From: Salinivibrio kushneri
GTDB lineage: Bacteria > Pseudomonadota > Gammaproteobacteria > Enterobacterales > Vibrionaceae
Assembly (NCBI RefSeq): GCF_005280275.1
Contig: NZ_CP040021.1
Span: 459,001-523,000 of the forward strand
DNA length: 64,000 nt
Direction: 5' to 3'
In this document: positions 1 to 9,026 of the stretch, one piece after another
How positions within the stretch are numbered: position 1 is the stretch's first letter
Layout: each line of letters begins with the position of its first letter
Notes under the pieces: model-generated
What the model saw: only the letters and a program-made list of their open reading frames with translations
Told to the model about the DNA's origin: nothing
Database searches by the model: none
Translations under genes and position numbers: made by a program

Positions 1-2531
1 ACGCTGAGCAAACCGCCAGTTTGATAGAACTGCTGAAAAACCCGCCCGCTGGCGAAGAAGAAACCCTCGTTTATTTACTGGAAAACCGAATCCCACCCGG
101 TGTGGATGAAGCCGCTTACGTGAAAGCCGGCTTTCTTGCCGCCCTAGCTAAAGGCGAGGCGCAATCACCCTTGATTAGCCCCGAGCGTGCCACTGAATTA
201 CTTGGCACCATGCAAGGTGGCTACAACATCGAGCCGCTGATCACCTTACTTGATGATGACAAGCTTGCGCCCATTGCGGCGAAAGTGCTGTCTCATACCT
301 TATTGATGTTCGATGCGTTTTACGACGTTGAAGACAAAATGAAAGCAGGCAATGCCTACGCTAAGCAGGTGATGGCGTCGTGGGCGAACGCTGAGTGGTA
401 CCTGGAAAAACCACAAATTCCTGAAAAAGTGACACTGACGGTGTTCAAAGTCTCGGGTGAAACCAACACCGATGACTTGTCACCCGCGCCAGATGCTTGG
501 TCACGTCCAGATATTCCCTTACATGCTCTTGCGATGCTGAAAAACGAGCGCGAGGGTATTCAGCCGGACAAACCAGGAGAGATTGGCCCGATCGAGCAAA
601 TGAAAAAGCTGGAAGAAAAAGGTCATCCACTGGTTTATGTCGGTGATGTGGTCGGTACTGGCTCGTCTCGTAAGTCGGCAACTAACTCGGTGTTGTGGTT
701 TATGGGGCACGATATTCCTAACGTCCCTAACAAGCGCTCAGGTGGTTTTTGTTTAGGTGGCAAAATCGCGCCTATTTTCTTTAATACCATGGAAGATGCG
801 GGCGCTCTGCCGATTGAACTTGATGTGAGCAAGCTCAACATGGGCGATGTGATTGACCTGTATCCGGCCGACGGCAAAGTGTGCAAGCACGGCACCGATG
901 ATGTCCTATCTACCTTCCAACTAAAAACGGACATCCTGTACGATGAAGTGCGTGCGGGTGGACGTATCCCCTTGATCATTGGCCGAGGACTGACCGATAA
1001 AGCCCGCGAAAGCTTAGGGCTTGAGCCCTCTGAGGTGTTCCGTCGCCCACGTCCGGTGGCTGATTCCACCAAAGGCTTTACCTTGGCACAAAAAATGGTG
1101 GGCAAAGCGTGTGGCGTTGAGGGCGTGCGCCCGAACACCTATTGTGAGCCAAAAATGACCACCGTGGGCTCACAAGATACCACCGGGCCCATGACGCGCG
1201 ACGAGCTGAAAGATTTGGCCTGCCTTGGCTTTACCGCTGATTTGACCATGCAGTCGTTCTGCCATACCTCGGCTTATCCAAAGCCGGTGGATGTGGAAAC
1301 CCACCATACGTTGCCAGACTTTATTATGAACCGTGGTGGTGTGGCGCTGCGTCCCGGTGACGGTGTGATCCACTCGTGGCTCAACCGTATGCTGCTGCCT
1401 GATACCGTAGGTACTGGTGGCGATTCACATACTCGCTTCCCCCTCGGGATCTCTTTCCCGGCAGGCTCTGGCTTGGTCGCGTTTGCCGCGGCAACTGGGG
1501 TCATGCCTTTGGATATGCCAGAGTCCGTATTGGTACGCTTTAAAGGCGAAATGCAACCCGGGGTGACGTTGCGTGACCTGGTTCATGCTATCCCTTACTT
1601 TGGCATTCAAAAAGGGCTGCTGACGGTGGAGAAATCGGGCAAGATTAACGAGTTCTCTGGCCGTATTTTGGAGATCGAAGGGGTTGAGCACCTGACGGTT
1701 GAGCAGGCGTTTGAGCTGTCAGATGCATCAGCGGAGCGTTCAGCGGCTGGTTGTACCGTTAAGTTGTCGCAAGACTCTGTGGCTGAGTATTTAGAGTCGA
1801 ACATTGTGATGCTTAAGTGGATGATCTCTGAGGGCTATGGCGATCGCCGTACCATCGAGCGCCGCATTCAAGCTATGCAACAGTGGCTGGAAAACCCAAG
1901 CTTGATGGAAGCAGATAAAGATGCCGAGTATGCGCATGTGCTTGAAATCGATCTGGCTGACATCAAAGAGCCAATTCTGTGCGCGCCGAATGATCCCGAT
2001 GATGCGCGTAGTTTGTCAGATGTCGCAGGCGACAGTGTTGATGAAGTCTTTATCGGCAGCTGTATGACCAACATTGGTCACTTCCGCGCAGCGGGTAAAC
2101 TGCTGGACAAGTTTGGAGGGAGTTTATCTACCCGTATGTGGGTGGCACCACCGACGAAGATGGACAGAGATCAGCTCACCGCCGAAGGCTACTACGGCAT
2201 TTATGGCCGGGCAGGGGTGCGCATAGAAACGCCAGGATGCTCGTTGTGTATGGGTAACCAAGCGCGTGTGGCAGAAAAGTCTACCGTACTGTCGACCTCG
2301 ACGCGCAACTTCCCGAACCGACTGGGTACGGGCGCCAATGTCTATCTCGCATCAGCGGAGTTGTCTGCTGTCGGCGCGATCCTTGGCCGTATTCCGACCA
2401 GAGAGGAATACCTTGAGTACGCGGAGCAAATTAATGCGACCGCTAGCGATACCTATCGCTACCTCAACTTCCATCAAATGGATGCCTACACCAAAAAAGC
2501 GGATGATGTGATTATTAAAGCCGCGGTATAA
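1..2531 (+). CDS. acnB: Aconitate hydratase B, 5'-truncated by window edge
   Basis: Bifunctional aconitase/2-methylisocitrate dehydratase of the cytoplasmic TCA cycle, interconverting citrate and isocitrate. The reading frame is open to the left edge: codons from position 3 read [20 protein letters not shown], the normal AcnB N-terminal region, so roughly 20-30 residues lie outside the window and the TTG at 21 is not the start. Near-complete match to the 865-residue E. coli type: HEAT-like and swivel domains come first, then the catalytic part. The three [4Fe-4S] ligands are visible: Cys in GSCMTN (codon 2061-2063) and the two Cys of PGCSLCMGN (2238-2240 and 2247-2249). A strong terminator follows. 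In E. coli acnB is directly followed by yacL; here a glycerate kinase gene lies between them. Confidence 0.98.
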   Translation, partial: AEQTASLIELLKNPPAGEEETLVYLLENRIPPGVDEAAYVKAGFLAALAKGEAQSPLISPERATELLGTMQGGYNIEPLITLLDDDKLAPIAAKVLSHTLLMFDAFYDVEDKMKAGNAYAKQVMASWANAEWYLEKPQIPEKVTLTVFKVSGETNTDDLSPAPDAWSRPDIPLHALAMLKNEREGIQPDKPGEIGPIEQMKKLEEKGHPLVYVGDVVGTGSSRKSATNSVLWFMGHDIPNVPNKRSGGFCLGGKIAPIFFNTMEDAGALPIELDVSKLNMGDVIDLYPADGKVCKHGTDDVLSTFQLKTDILYDEVRAGGRIPLIIGRGLTDKARESLGLEPSEVFRRPRPVADSTKGFTLAQKMVGKACGVEGVRPNTYCEPKMTTVGSQDTTGPMTRDELKDLACLGFTADLTMQSFCHTSAYPKPVDVETHHTLPDFIMNRGGVALRPGDGVIHSWLNRMLLPDTVGTGGDSHTRFPLGISFPAGSGLVAFAAATGVMPLDMPESVLVRFKGEMQPGVTLRDLVHAIPYFGIQKGLLTVEKSGKINEFSGRILEIEGVEHLTVEQAFELSDASAERSAAGCTVKLSQDSVAEYLESNIVMLKWMISEGYGDRRTIERRIQAMQQWLENPSLMEADKDAEYAHVLEIDLADIKEPILCAPNDPDDARSLSDVAGDSVDEVFIGSCMTNIGHFRAAGKLLDKFGGSLSTRMWVAPPTKMDRDQLTAEGYYGIYGRAGVRIETPGCSLCMGNQARVAEKSTVLSTSTRNFPNRLGTGANVYLASAELSAVGAILGRIPTREEYLEYAEQINATASDTYRYLNFHQMDAYTKKADDVIIKAAV

Positions 2532-2556
2532 GCGTCTTTTACTCGCAGGCTCACAG

Positions 2557-2588
2557 AAAGCGCCCCCGTTGTTAGGGGGCGCTTTTTT
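2557..2588 (+). terminator. Rho-independent terminator of acnB
   Basis: A 10-bp GC-rich stem (arms about 2558-2567 and 2575-2584) with a 7-nt loop, followed by a run of T residues, 26 nt after the acnB stop. Confidence 0.9.
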
Positions 2589-2610
2589 GGATTTAACCTT
2601 TAGGTAACAC

Positions 2611-3750
2611 TCATGTGTAACCGGCTAATCGGATCAAGCGTGCTATGTTTTCACCGGTGCGCATGAGGTTTTTCTTGCTATTCATCAGCGCGTCACTCAA
2701 TTCACAAGGGCCCGCTTGAATGGGGAAGATTGCGGTGACACCGGTCTGATAAAGCGCTTCGCAATCGTCACCGACACTGCCGGCGAGCACGATGACAGGG
2801 ACATCATCGGCATGTGCGATTCTGGCGATAGCAGCCGGCACTTTGCCGTGCTGCGTTTGCCCATCGACACGGCCTTCGCCCGTGATCACCCAATCGGCTT
2901 GCGCTAACACGTGGTGGGCATGGGTGCGTGAGAGCAATAAGTCGACACCGGGCTCAAGCTGCGCGCCAAGTAATCCGCCGAGTGTTGCACCCATCCCGCC
3001 AGCCGCGCCAGCGCCTGAAAAGTGGCAAATGGACTGTCCTAATTGCAGGTGGCAAATACTGGCAAAGCGGTGCAGGTATTGCTCCAAGTCTCGAATATCT
3101 TCTTCCCGGGCGCCTTTTTGTGGTCCAAAGACGGTAGTGGCACCATGTGGTCCACATAAAGGGTTATCGACATCGCAGGCGGCAGTGAGTTTGACCGTGT
3201 TAAGGCGAGCATCCAGTCCGTCAAGATCCAGAGTCATCAGCGAGCCGAGCCCTTCTCCTGTAGGTGGTATCGGTTTGCCTGCGCCATCAAGAAGCTTGGC
3301 GCCGAGGGCGGTTAGGATCCCTGCACCGGCATCATTGGTGGCACTGCCCCCCAAGCCGATAATGATTTCGTCAATATCATGGTCAAGCGCGGCACGAATC
3401 AGTTCGCCGGTCCCTAAGCTGGTGGTATGACGAGGATGGCGTGCGTGCTGTGGCACTAAGGGAAGGCCTGAAGCACTGGCAACATCGATAACGGCCAGAC
3501 GATGTTCGCGATTGATAACAAATTCGGCGGTCACCGAGCGAAAGTCAGGCCCAGTGACCTCGCAGTGATAGCGCTCGCCACCAAGCTGATCGAGAAAGCT
3601 TTGTGCAAAGCCCTCACCACCATCCGCCATTGGCAGTTGCGAGAAACGGGCGTTAGGTAAAATAGGCACCATGCCAGCCTCAATCGCCTGTGCAACATGG
3701 CGAGCACTAAGGCCTTCTTTAAATGAATCCGGTGCGATCACGATATGCAT
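2611..3750 (-). CDS. Glycerate kinase (GarK/GlxK family)
   Basis: 379 residues, the usual length for the family-1 glycerate kinases that phosphorylate D-glycerate with ATP to 2-phosphoglycerate in glycerate/glucarate/glyoxylate catabolism. Visible family marks are the N-terminal APDSFKEGLSA, the glycine-rich GLGGSATNDAGAG in the middle, and ITGEGRVDGQT near residue 290. The start ATG has AAGGA on its 5' side. The gene stands alone on the minus strand between acnB and yacL, which are neighbours in E. coli, so it looks like an insertion into a conserved pair. No garL/garR or glyoxylate genes are adjacent, so the substrate pathway cannot be narrowed; garK versus glxK is not resolvable here. Confidence 0.93.
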   Translation of the reverse strand: MHIVIAPDSFKEGLSARHVAQAIEAGMVPILPNARFSQLPMADGGEGFAQSFLDQLGGERYHCEVTGPDFRSVTAEFVINREHRLAVIDVASASGLPLVPQHARHPRHTTSLGTGELIRAALDHDIDEIIIGLGGSATNDAGAGILTALGAKLLDGAGKPIPPTGEGLGSLMTLDLDGLDARLNTVKLTAACDVDNPLCGPHGATTVFGPQKGAREEDIRDLEQYLHRFASICHLQLGQSICHFSGAGAAGGMGATLGGLLGAQLEPGVDLLLSRTHAHHVLAQADWVITGEGRVDGQTQHGKVPAAIARIAHADDVPVIVLAGSVGDDCEALYQTGVTAIFPIQAGPCELSDALMNSKKNLMRTGENIARLIRLAGYT

Positions 3751-3876
3751 TTGCCTATCCTTTGCTGCCTACTGTTATTCCATTTAAGTATGGTTGAAGT
3801 GACATTTGGATGACAGCCCCGGCTTGGCAATTCTGGCAAAAAGCAGGACAATAGCGTGCCAAATTTGGAGGTCAGT

Positions 3877-4260
3877 GTGGATTACGAATTTTCTCGCAAC
3901 AGTTTTGATGACAGCTACCGGATTGTTTTTTCTATGGGACATGAAGCCATAGGACGTTGGCTATTGGATGAACTCGGCACTGAGCTGGCTCAAGTGACAT
4001 CCTGTCTACATACTCTGCAGCAACTTGAATCAGAGCAGCAGTGGCGCGGGCATACGTTCACGCTTACCGCCAATCGTGATGAGGTCGTGGTGGTGGCGAA
4101 TGCCATGCTGCAACCTGCCTCGGATGATGCGCAAACCACGCTCAATGAGCAGGCGCTGACCTTTTACGATGAAGAAAGTTACGCGGCGTGTGGTTACCAA
4201 GATTTTTTAGTGATGTTGGACGCTTACCAAGACTTCATTGCCCGTTACGGTCGACGTTAA
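3877..4260 (+). CDS. yacL: UPF0231 family protein YacL
   Basis: Small acidic cytoplasmic protein of unknown function, about 127 residues. Matches the YacL family in the N-terminal DYEFSRN, the SMGHE motif, and the C-terminal FYDEESYAACGYQDFL. I start it at GTG 3877 rather than the in-frame GTG at 3856: the family begins at (M)DYEF, and a good ribosome binding site (TGGAGG, 3866-3871) sits 5 nt before 3877. No catalytic residues are recognisable. Conserved linkage with acnB in enterics is broken here by the glycerate kinase gene. Confidence 0.9.
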   Translation: MDYEFSRNSFDDSYRIVFSMGHEAIGRWLLDELGTELAQVTSCLHTLQQLESEQQWRGHTFTLTANRDEVVVVANAMLQPASDDAQTTLNEQALTFYDEESYAACGYQDFLVMLDAYQDFIARYGRR

Positions 4261-4431
4261 GTGCTGAGGTTCACTGAGTGAGCGATGCATGGATGAGCAC
4301 GTATTCCCCTATGCGTGCTTTGAATAGATAGATCTCCCCCTCGTTTTTTTCTCCTTATTCTCGTGTCGATGTTCCCCATTGGTGCAATTGCCTATCGTTC
4401 CCCTTGGCATGCGCGGTGTTGGTGAATAATT

Positions 4432-4448
4432 CGCACTTAAATGGTGCA
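4432..4448 (+). promoter_or_regulatory. Probable NtrC (NR-I) binding site
   Basis: The dyad GCACTTAAATGGTGC (core 4433-4447) closely matches the NtrC consensus GCAC-N7-GTGC, as in the glnA enhancer. It lies about 60 nt upstream of the -24 element at 4507, a normal place for a sigma54 activator. Seen by eye only. Confidence 0.7.
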
Positions 4449-4505
4449 AATGAACGCCCTTACATGTGTTTTTAATTTAAGTTGTTGATTTTAATTGATT
4501 TAAAT

Positions 4506-4523
4506 CTTGGCACGGCTCTTGAT
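4506..4523 (+). promoter_or_regulatory. Sigma54 (RpoN) promoter for glnK-amtB
   Basis: CTTGGCACGGCTCTTGAT carries the -24 TTGGCACG and a -12 TTGA in place of the canonical TTGC, with correct spacing. It lies 42 nt before glnK. Together with the NtrC-like site it predicts expression under nitrogen limitation, as for glnK-amtB in other proteobacteria. Confidence 0.78.
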
Positions 4524-4525
4524 AG

Positions 4526-4903
<378 letters not shown>

Positions 4904-4921
4904 AAACAGGGAGTAAAGACA

Positions 4922-6151
4922 ATGGAACTGGTAAACACGGTGACTGAATTGCGCTACGCGCTCGACACCTTTTTCTTTCTTTTATCTGGTGCGTTAGTGA
5001 TGTGGATGGCGGCTGGCTTTGCCATGTTAGAGGCAGGCCTAGTGCGCTCGAAAAACACCACTGAGATACTGACCAAAAATATCTGCCTCTACGCCATCGC
5101 GTGCACTATGTACCTGTTGGTGGGTTATAACATCATGTACGTGGATAACAGTGGCGGTGGCTTTGTCCCTTCTTTTGGGACCTTGATTGGTACGCAAGGG
5201 GCAGACGCGGATCACTCGCTTGAATCAGACTTCTTCTTCCAAGTGGTGTTTGTGGCAACCGCGATGTCTGTGGTGTCAGGCGCGGTAGCTGAGCGTATGA
5301 AGCTGTGGGCATTCCTGGTGTTCTCTGTCGTCTTAACCGCGGTGATTTATCCGGTTGAAGGTTACTGGACCTGGGGCGGTGGTTTTCTTTCAGAAGCAGG
5401 CTTTAGCGACTTCGCAGGCTCCGGGATTGTTCACATGGCCGGTGCCGCTGCGGCCCTAGCAGGTGTCCTGCTCTTGGGGGCGCGTAAAGGGAAATACAGC
5501 AAAAATGGCAAAATCAATCCCATCCCTGGCTCAAACCTGCCTCTGGCCACACTCGGTACCTTCATCTTATGGTTCGGCTGGTTTGGTTTTAACGGTGGCT
5601 CACAACTGATGGTCTCGGATTTTGAAAACGCTACGGCGGTCGGACAAATCTTCTTGAATACCAACGCGGCGGCGGCGGCCGGTGCGATAGCAGCCTTGCT
5701 GGTGTGTAAAACCCTTTGGGGAAAAGCCGATTTGACCATGGTGCTTAACGGTGCGTTAGCCGGCTTAGTGGCCATCACGGCGGATCCTTTATCGCCTTCA
5801 CCCGTGGCAGCGCTGATTATCGGTGCGGTATCAGGTGTGATTGTCGTATTCAGTATTATCGGTCTAGACAAGGTAAAAGTGGATGATCCTGTCGGTGCGA
5901 TCTCCGTGCACGGTGTGTGTGGCTTCTTCGGCTTGATGGTTGTGCCTTTAAGTAACACCGGAGCGACGTTTGGTGCGCAGCTTCTGGGCGCGGCGGTAAT
6001 TTTTGCTTGGGTGTTTGCGGCAAGTTTCCTCGTGTGGCTAGTACTGAAAAACACCATGGGGATCCGTGTCACCGAAGAAGAGGAGATGTCAGGGATGGAT
6101 CTACACGACTGTGGTATTGATGCATATCCCGAATTTGTCAGCGTAAAATAG
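4922..6151 (+). CDS. amtB: Ammonium transporter AmtB
   Basis: 409-residue inner-membrane Amt/Rh channel with about 11 membrane segments, conducting ammonium/ammonia. The two pore histidines sit in GSGIVHMAGAAA and SVHGVCGFFG, and the conserved cytoplasmic tail ends ...DLHDCGIDAYPEF, the part that contacts GlnK. It lies 18 nt after glnK, so the pair is one transcription unit. The N-terminus (MELVNTVTELRYALDTFFFLL) has no obvious cleavable signal peptide, unlike E. coli AmtB. Many vibrio Amt proteins are of this shorter form. Confidence 0.97.
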   Translation: MELVNTVTELRYALDTFFFLLSGALVMWMAAGFAMLEAGLVRSKNTTEILTKNICLYAIACTMYLLVGYNIMYVDNSGGGFVPSFGTLIGTQGADADHSLESDFFFQVVFVATAMSVVSGAVAERMKLWAFLVFSVVLTAVIYPVEGYWTWGGGFLSEAGFSDFAGSGIVHMAGAAAALAGVLLLGARKGKYSKNGKINPIPGSNLPLATLGTFILWFGWFGFNGGSQLMVSDFENATAVGQIFLNTNAAAAAGAIAALLVCKTLWGKADLTMVLNGALAGLVAITADPLSPSPVAALIIGAVSGVIVVFSIIGLDKVKVDDPVGAISVHGVCGFFGLMVVPLSNTGATFGAQLLGAAVIFAWVFAASFLVWLVLKNTMGIRVTEEEEMSGMDLHDCGIDAYPEFVSVK

Positions 6152-6185
6152 TCAGTTACACGCAATTCGATTAGACTCTGAAACG

Positions 6186-6216
6186 AAACCTTACATTTTT
6201 AATGTAAGGTTTTTTT
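6186..6216 (+). terminator. Terminator of glnK-amtB
   Basis: A 12-bp perfect stem (6186-6197 with 6201-6212), 3-nt loop and T run, 34 nt after the amtB stop. Confidence 0.88.
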
Positions 6217-6235
6217 CTTTTTGCCTCGGATCATA

Positions 6236-6286
6236 TTGAGCACCAGGTTATTAGTTGTATACTAACGAAACTGAGATTCGTTATCA
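6236..6286 (+). promoter_or_regulatory. fbpA promoter with Fur box
   Basis: A sigma70-like promoter TTGAGC (6236-6241), 16-nt spacer, TATACT (6258-6263). Just downstream, TGAGATTCGTTATCA (6272-6286) matches the 7-1-7 Fur site TGATAATNATTATCA on the opposite strand at 11 of 14 fixed positions. Fe(II)-Fur bound there would overlap the transcription start and block it, as expected for an iron importer. Confidence 0.65.
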
Positions 6287-6314
6287 TTTATCATCATATT
6301 TAAGGACTGCCACG

Positions 6315-7331
6315 ATGAAAAAACTACTGATTGCCTCGGCTATTACCGCAAGCCTATTAGGAACCAGCGCCGCGGTCGCATCCGAAGAAGTCAATGTTTA
6401 CTCGTATCGCCAACCTTTCTTGATTGAGCCTATGTTCGATGCGTTTACCGAAGAGACCGGCATTGAAGTGAATGTTAAGTTCGCTAAAAAAGGCATGGCG
6501 GAAAAGATCAAGCAAGAAGGAGAGTACAGCCCGGCTGACGTACTGCTAACCGTTGATATCTCGCGCCTTAAAGAGCTGGTAAACCAAGACGTAGTGCAGC
6601 CTGTGCAAAGCGATCTCATCGATCAAAACGTGCCTGAGCAGTTCCGTGATAGTGAAGATAAGTGGGTCGCGCTAACCACACGTGCACGTGCGGTATACTC
6701 TTCTCGCGAGCGTGTCGGCAAACTGGGTGACGATTTTGATTATCTCGACTTGGCAAAACCAGAATGGAAAGGCAAGATTTGCACCCGTTCAGGCAAACAC
6801 CCATACAATGTTTCTCTGGTGTCAGCTATCATCGAAAACCACGGTGAAGCGAAAGCCAAAGAGTGGCTTGAGGGCGTAAAAGACAATCTCGCACGTAAAC
6901 CACAAGGCAATGATCGTGCACAAGTGAAAGCGATCAAAGAAGGCCTGTGTGACGTCTCACTAGGTAATAGCTATTACCTGGGCAAAATGCTGAACGACGA
7001 AGAACAAACAGCGTGGGCGGAAGCGGTTTACTTGAACTATCCAGGCCAGAATGCTTACGGTACGCACGTGAACGTGAGTGGCATGGCGATGGCGAAGTAC
7101 GCACCGAACGAAGAAAACGCGCTAAAACTAATGGAATTTTTAACGTCAGACAAAGCACAGCATATGTATGCTGAGGTGAACTTCGAAGAGCCGGTGAAGC
7201 CGGGTGTTGAGCAGTCTGAGCTGGTGGCGTCTTGGGGCGACTACAAGCATGACCCAATGCCGCTTGAGGCGATTGCGGATAACTACAGCCAGTCAGTGAA
7301 ACTGCTGGATGAAGTTCAGTTCGACCTGTAA
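6315..7331 (+). CDS. fbpA: Fe(3+) ABC transporter, periplasmic binding protein
   Basis: 338-residue ferric-ion binding protein (FbpA/FutA/HitA group). I start it at ATG 6315, not the upstream in-frame codon at 6255: TAAGGA precedes it and a signal peptide follows at once (MKKLLIASAITASLLGTSAA, cleavage near VAS-EEV). The mature protein opens EEVNVYSYRQ, as in the family. The tyrosine pair that holds Fe(III) is visible in GNSYYLGKM near residue 220. It delivers iron to the FbpBC complex encoded next. It lies behind a probable Fur box. Confidence 0.94.
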   Translation: MKKLLIASAITASLLGTSAAVASEEVNVYSYRQPFLIEPMFDAFTEETGIEVNVKFAKKGMAEKIKQEGEYSPADVLLTVDISRLKELVNQDVVQPVQSDLIDQNVPEQFRDSEDKWVALTTRARAVYSSRERVGKLGDDFDYLDLAKPEWKGKICTRSGKHPYNVSLVSAIIENHGEAKAKEWLEGVKDNLARKPQGNDRAQVKAIKEGLCDVSLGNSYYLGKMLNDEEQTAWAEAVYLNYPGQNAYGTHVNVSGMAMAKYAPNEENALKLMEFLTSDKAQHMYAEVNFEEPVKPGVEQSELVASWGDYKHDPMPLEAIADNYSQSVKLLDEVQFDL

Positions 7332-7341
7332 GCCATTGCAT

Positions 7342-7360
7342 AGGGGCGGCTGCCGCCCCT
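7342..7360 (+). promoter_or_regulatory. Intercistronic hairpin fbpA-fbpB
   Basis: AGGGGCGG-CTG-CCGCCCCT forms an 8-bp GC-rich hairpin 10 nt after the fbpA stop. No strong T tract follows (GTTGTCTTTC). It could protect the fbpA message or partly terminate, giving more binding protein than permease. This is inference. Confidence 0.6.
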
Positions 7361-7394
7361 GTTGTCTTTCTCTGACGCCTTAATGTAGTAGGCC

Positions 7395-9026
7395 ATGCGA
7401 GATAGATTACCCATGATAAAAACCAGCAGTTGGGGCCTAGCCCTATTGCTGGTTTTGCCGATCTTAGCGATCTTTTATACCGCGGTGGGCGATACCGGGG
7501 ATATTTTTCCCCATTTGTTCGAGACCGTACTACCGACTTACACCTTGAATACCAGCTTATTAGTGGCTGGCGTGGTGGCGATTGCGATCATTCTCGGGGT
7601 TCCCACCGCCTGGATGCTGGCCATGTATCAGGTACCGGGTAGCCGGCAACTGCAGTGGGCGATGGTGCTTCCGCTTGCGATGCCGGGCTATATCATCGGT
7701 TATATCTATACTGACTGGTTTGATTATGCGGGTCCATTGCAACGCGGCTTGCGGGCGCTGTTTGAATGGCAAACGGTCAATGATTACTGGTTTCCCGATA
7801 TGCGTACCTTGCCAGGTGCGTGTTTTGTGCTGGCGTTAGTCTTATACCCTTATATCTACCTGCTCACCCGTGCCGCGTTTATGGAGCAGAGTGTCACCTT
7901 GACCCACTCAGCGCGTTTGCTCGGTTGCTCACCGATGCAAAGCTTTCGGCGCATTTCTTTACCGTTAGCACGGCCGGCGATTGCGGTAGGTGCCTCTTTG
8001 GTGGCAATGGAGGCACTAGGCGATTTTGGTACGGTCAATTACTTTGCGGTCAGCACTCTTACGACCGCGGTCTATGATACCTGGTTGAGCTATTCGAGCT
8101 TAACCGCTGCCGCTAAAATCTCAGCGATCATGCTGGTGGCTATCTTCCTTTTGATCAGTGCGGAACGTTATGGGCGACGCAAACAAGCGCAATTTAGTCC
8201 AAGCTCGAGCAGTGATGCGATTGAGAAAATGCCCTTAACAGGCTGGCGTAAAGTGGGGGTGTTAGCTTGGTGCTGGAGTTTATTGTCACTGGCGTTTATT
8301 TTACCCCTGCTACAGCTATTAGTTTATGCATGGCACTACTACGAAAAAAATGCGGTCAGCGAGTTTGCCACTTTTAGCTATAACAGCTTTTATACCTCCA
8401 GTTTGGCGGCTCTGATCGCGGTGGGTATTGCGTGGACCGTGAATGTGTATCGCCGCCTGCGTGGGCATGGGGTCAGTGTTGCCCCCATGCGGTTGGCGTC
8501 GATGGGCTATGCGGTGCCGGGGACGGTGCTTGCTATTGGTGTGATGTTAGTACTGACCCGCGGTGATCACTTCATTAACGATATTGCCACGCATTACGGC
8601 TGGGGACGGCCTGGCCTCCTATTATCTGGCACCATGGTGGCCTTATTGGTCGCGTTTGTCGTGCGGTTCAGTGCCGTCGCCATTGGCAGTATTGAATCAA
8701 GCATGGCCAAAATTCCTCCGTCACTGGATATGGCGGCGCGAACCATGGGATGCACCACCACAGGGGTGATTCGCCGAGTGCATTTACCCTTAATTCGGCG
8801 GGGCACGCTGATTGCGATGCTGTTGGTGTTTATTGAGTCGATGAAAGAGCTCAATGCAGCGATTCTACTACGCCCTTTTAATTTCGAAACACTGGCCACG
8901 TATGTATACAACTTTACCTCGGATGAGCACTTGGAGTATGCCGCCTTACCTGCCATTTTGTTGGTCGTGGTTGGCTTGGTTCCCCTTATCCTGATTAACC
9001 GGTCATTGGAGCAAAAATATCAATGA
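7395..9026 (+). CDS. fbpB: Fe(3+) ABC transporter, permease
   Basis: 543-residue inner-membrane protein with two homologous permease halves of about six membrane segments each, typical of FbpB-type iron importers. Each half carries the EAA-loop contact site for the ATPase: one near MQSFRRISLPLARPAIAVG, the other near VIRRVHLPLIRRGTLIA. It forms the channel taking Fe(III) from FbpA. The start is uncertain: ATG 7395 has AGTAGG very close, and ATG 7413 (MIKTSSWG) is an alternative with a weak site. It overlaps fbpC by 4 nt (ATGA), so translation is probably coupled. Confidence 0.93.
   Translation: MRDRLPMIKTSSWGLALLLVLPILAIFYTAVGDTGDIFPHLFETVLPTYTLNTSLLVAGVVAIAIILGVPTAWMLAMYQVPGSRQLQWAMVLPLAMPGYIIGYIYTDWFDYAGPLQRGLRALFEWQTVNDYWFPDMRTLPGACFVLALVLYPYIYLLTRAAFMEQSVTLTHSARLLGCSPMQSFRRISLPLARPAIAVGASLVAMEALGDFGTVNYFAVSTLTTAVYDTWLSYSSLTAAAKISAIMLVAIFLLISAERYGRRKQAQFSPSSSSDAIEKMPLTGWRKVGVLAWCWSLLSLAFILPLLQLLVYAWHYYEKNAVSEFATFSYNSFYTSSLAALIAVGIAWTVNVYRRLRGHGVSVAPMRLASMGYAVPGTVLAIGVMLVLTRGDHFINDIATHYGWGRPGLLLSGTMVALLVAFVVRFSAVAIGSIESSMAKIPPSLDMAARTMGCTTTGVIRRVHLPLIRRGTLIAMLLVFIESMKELNAAILLRPFNFETLATYVYNFTSDEHLEYAALPAILLVVVGLVPLILINRSLEQKYQ

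Noticed and set aside
5431..6165. Minus-strand frame of 244 codons over amtB
   Set aside because: Shadow of a conserved membrane-protein gene; composition follows codon bias of the opposite strand.
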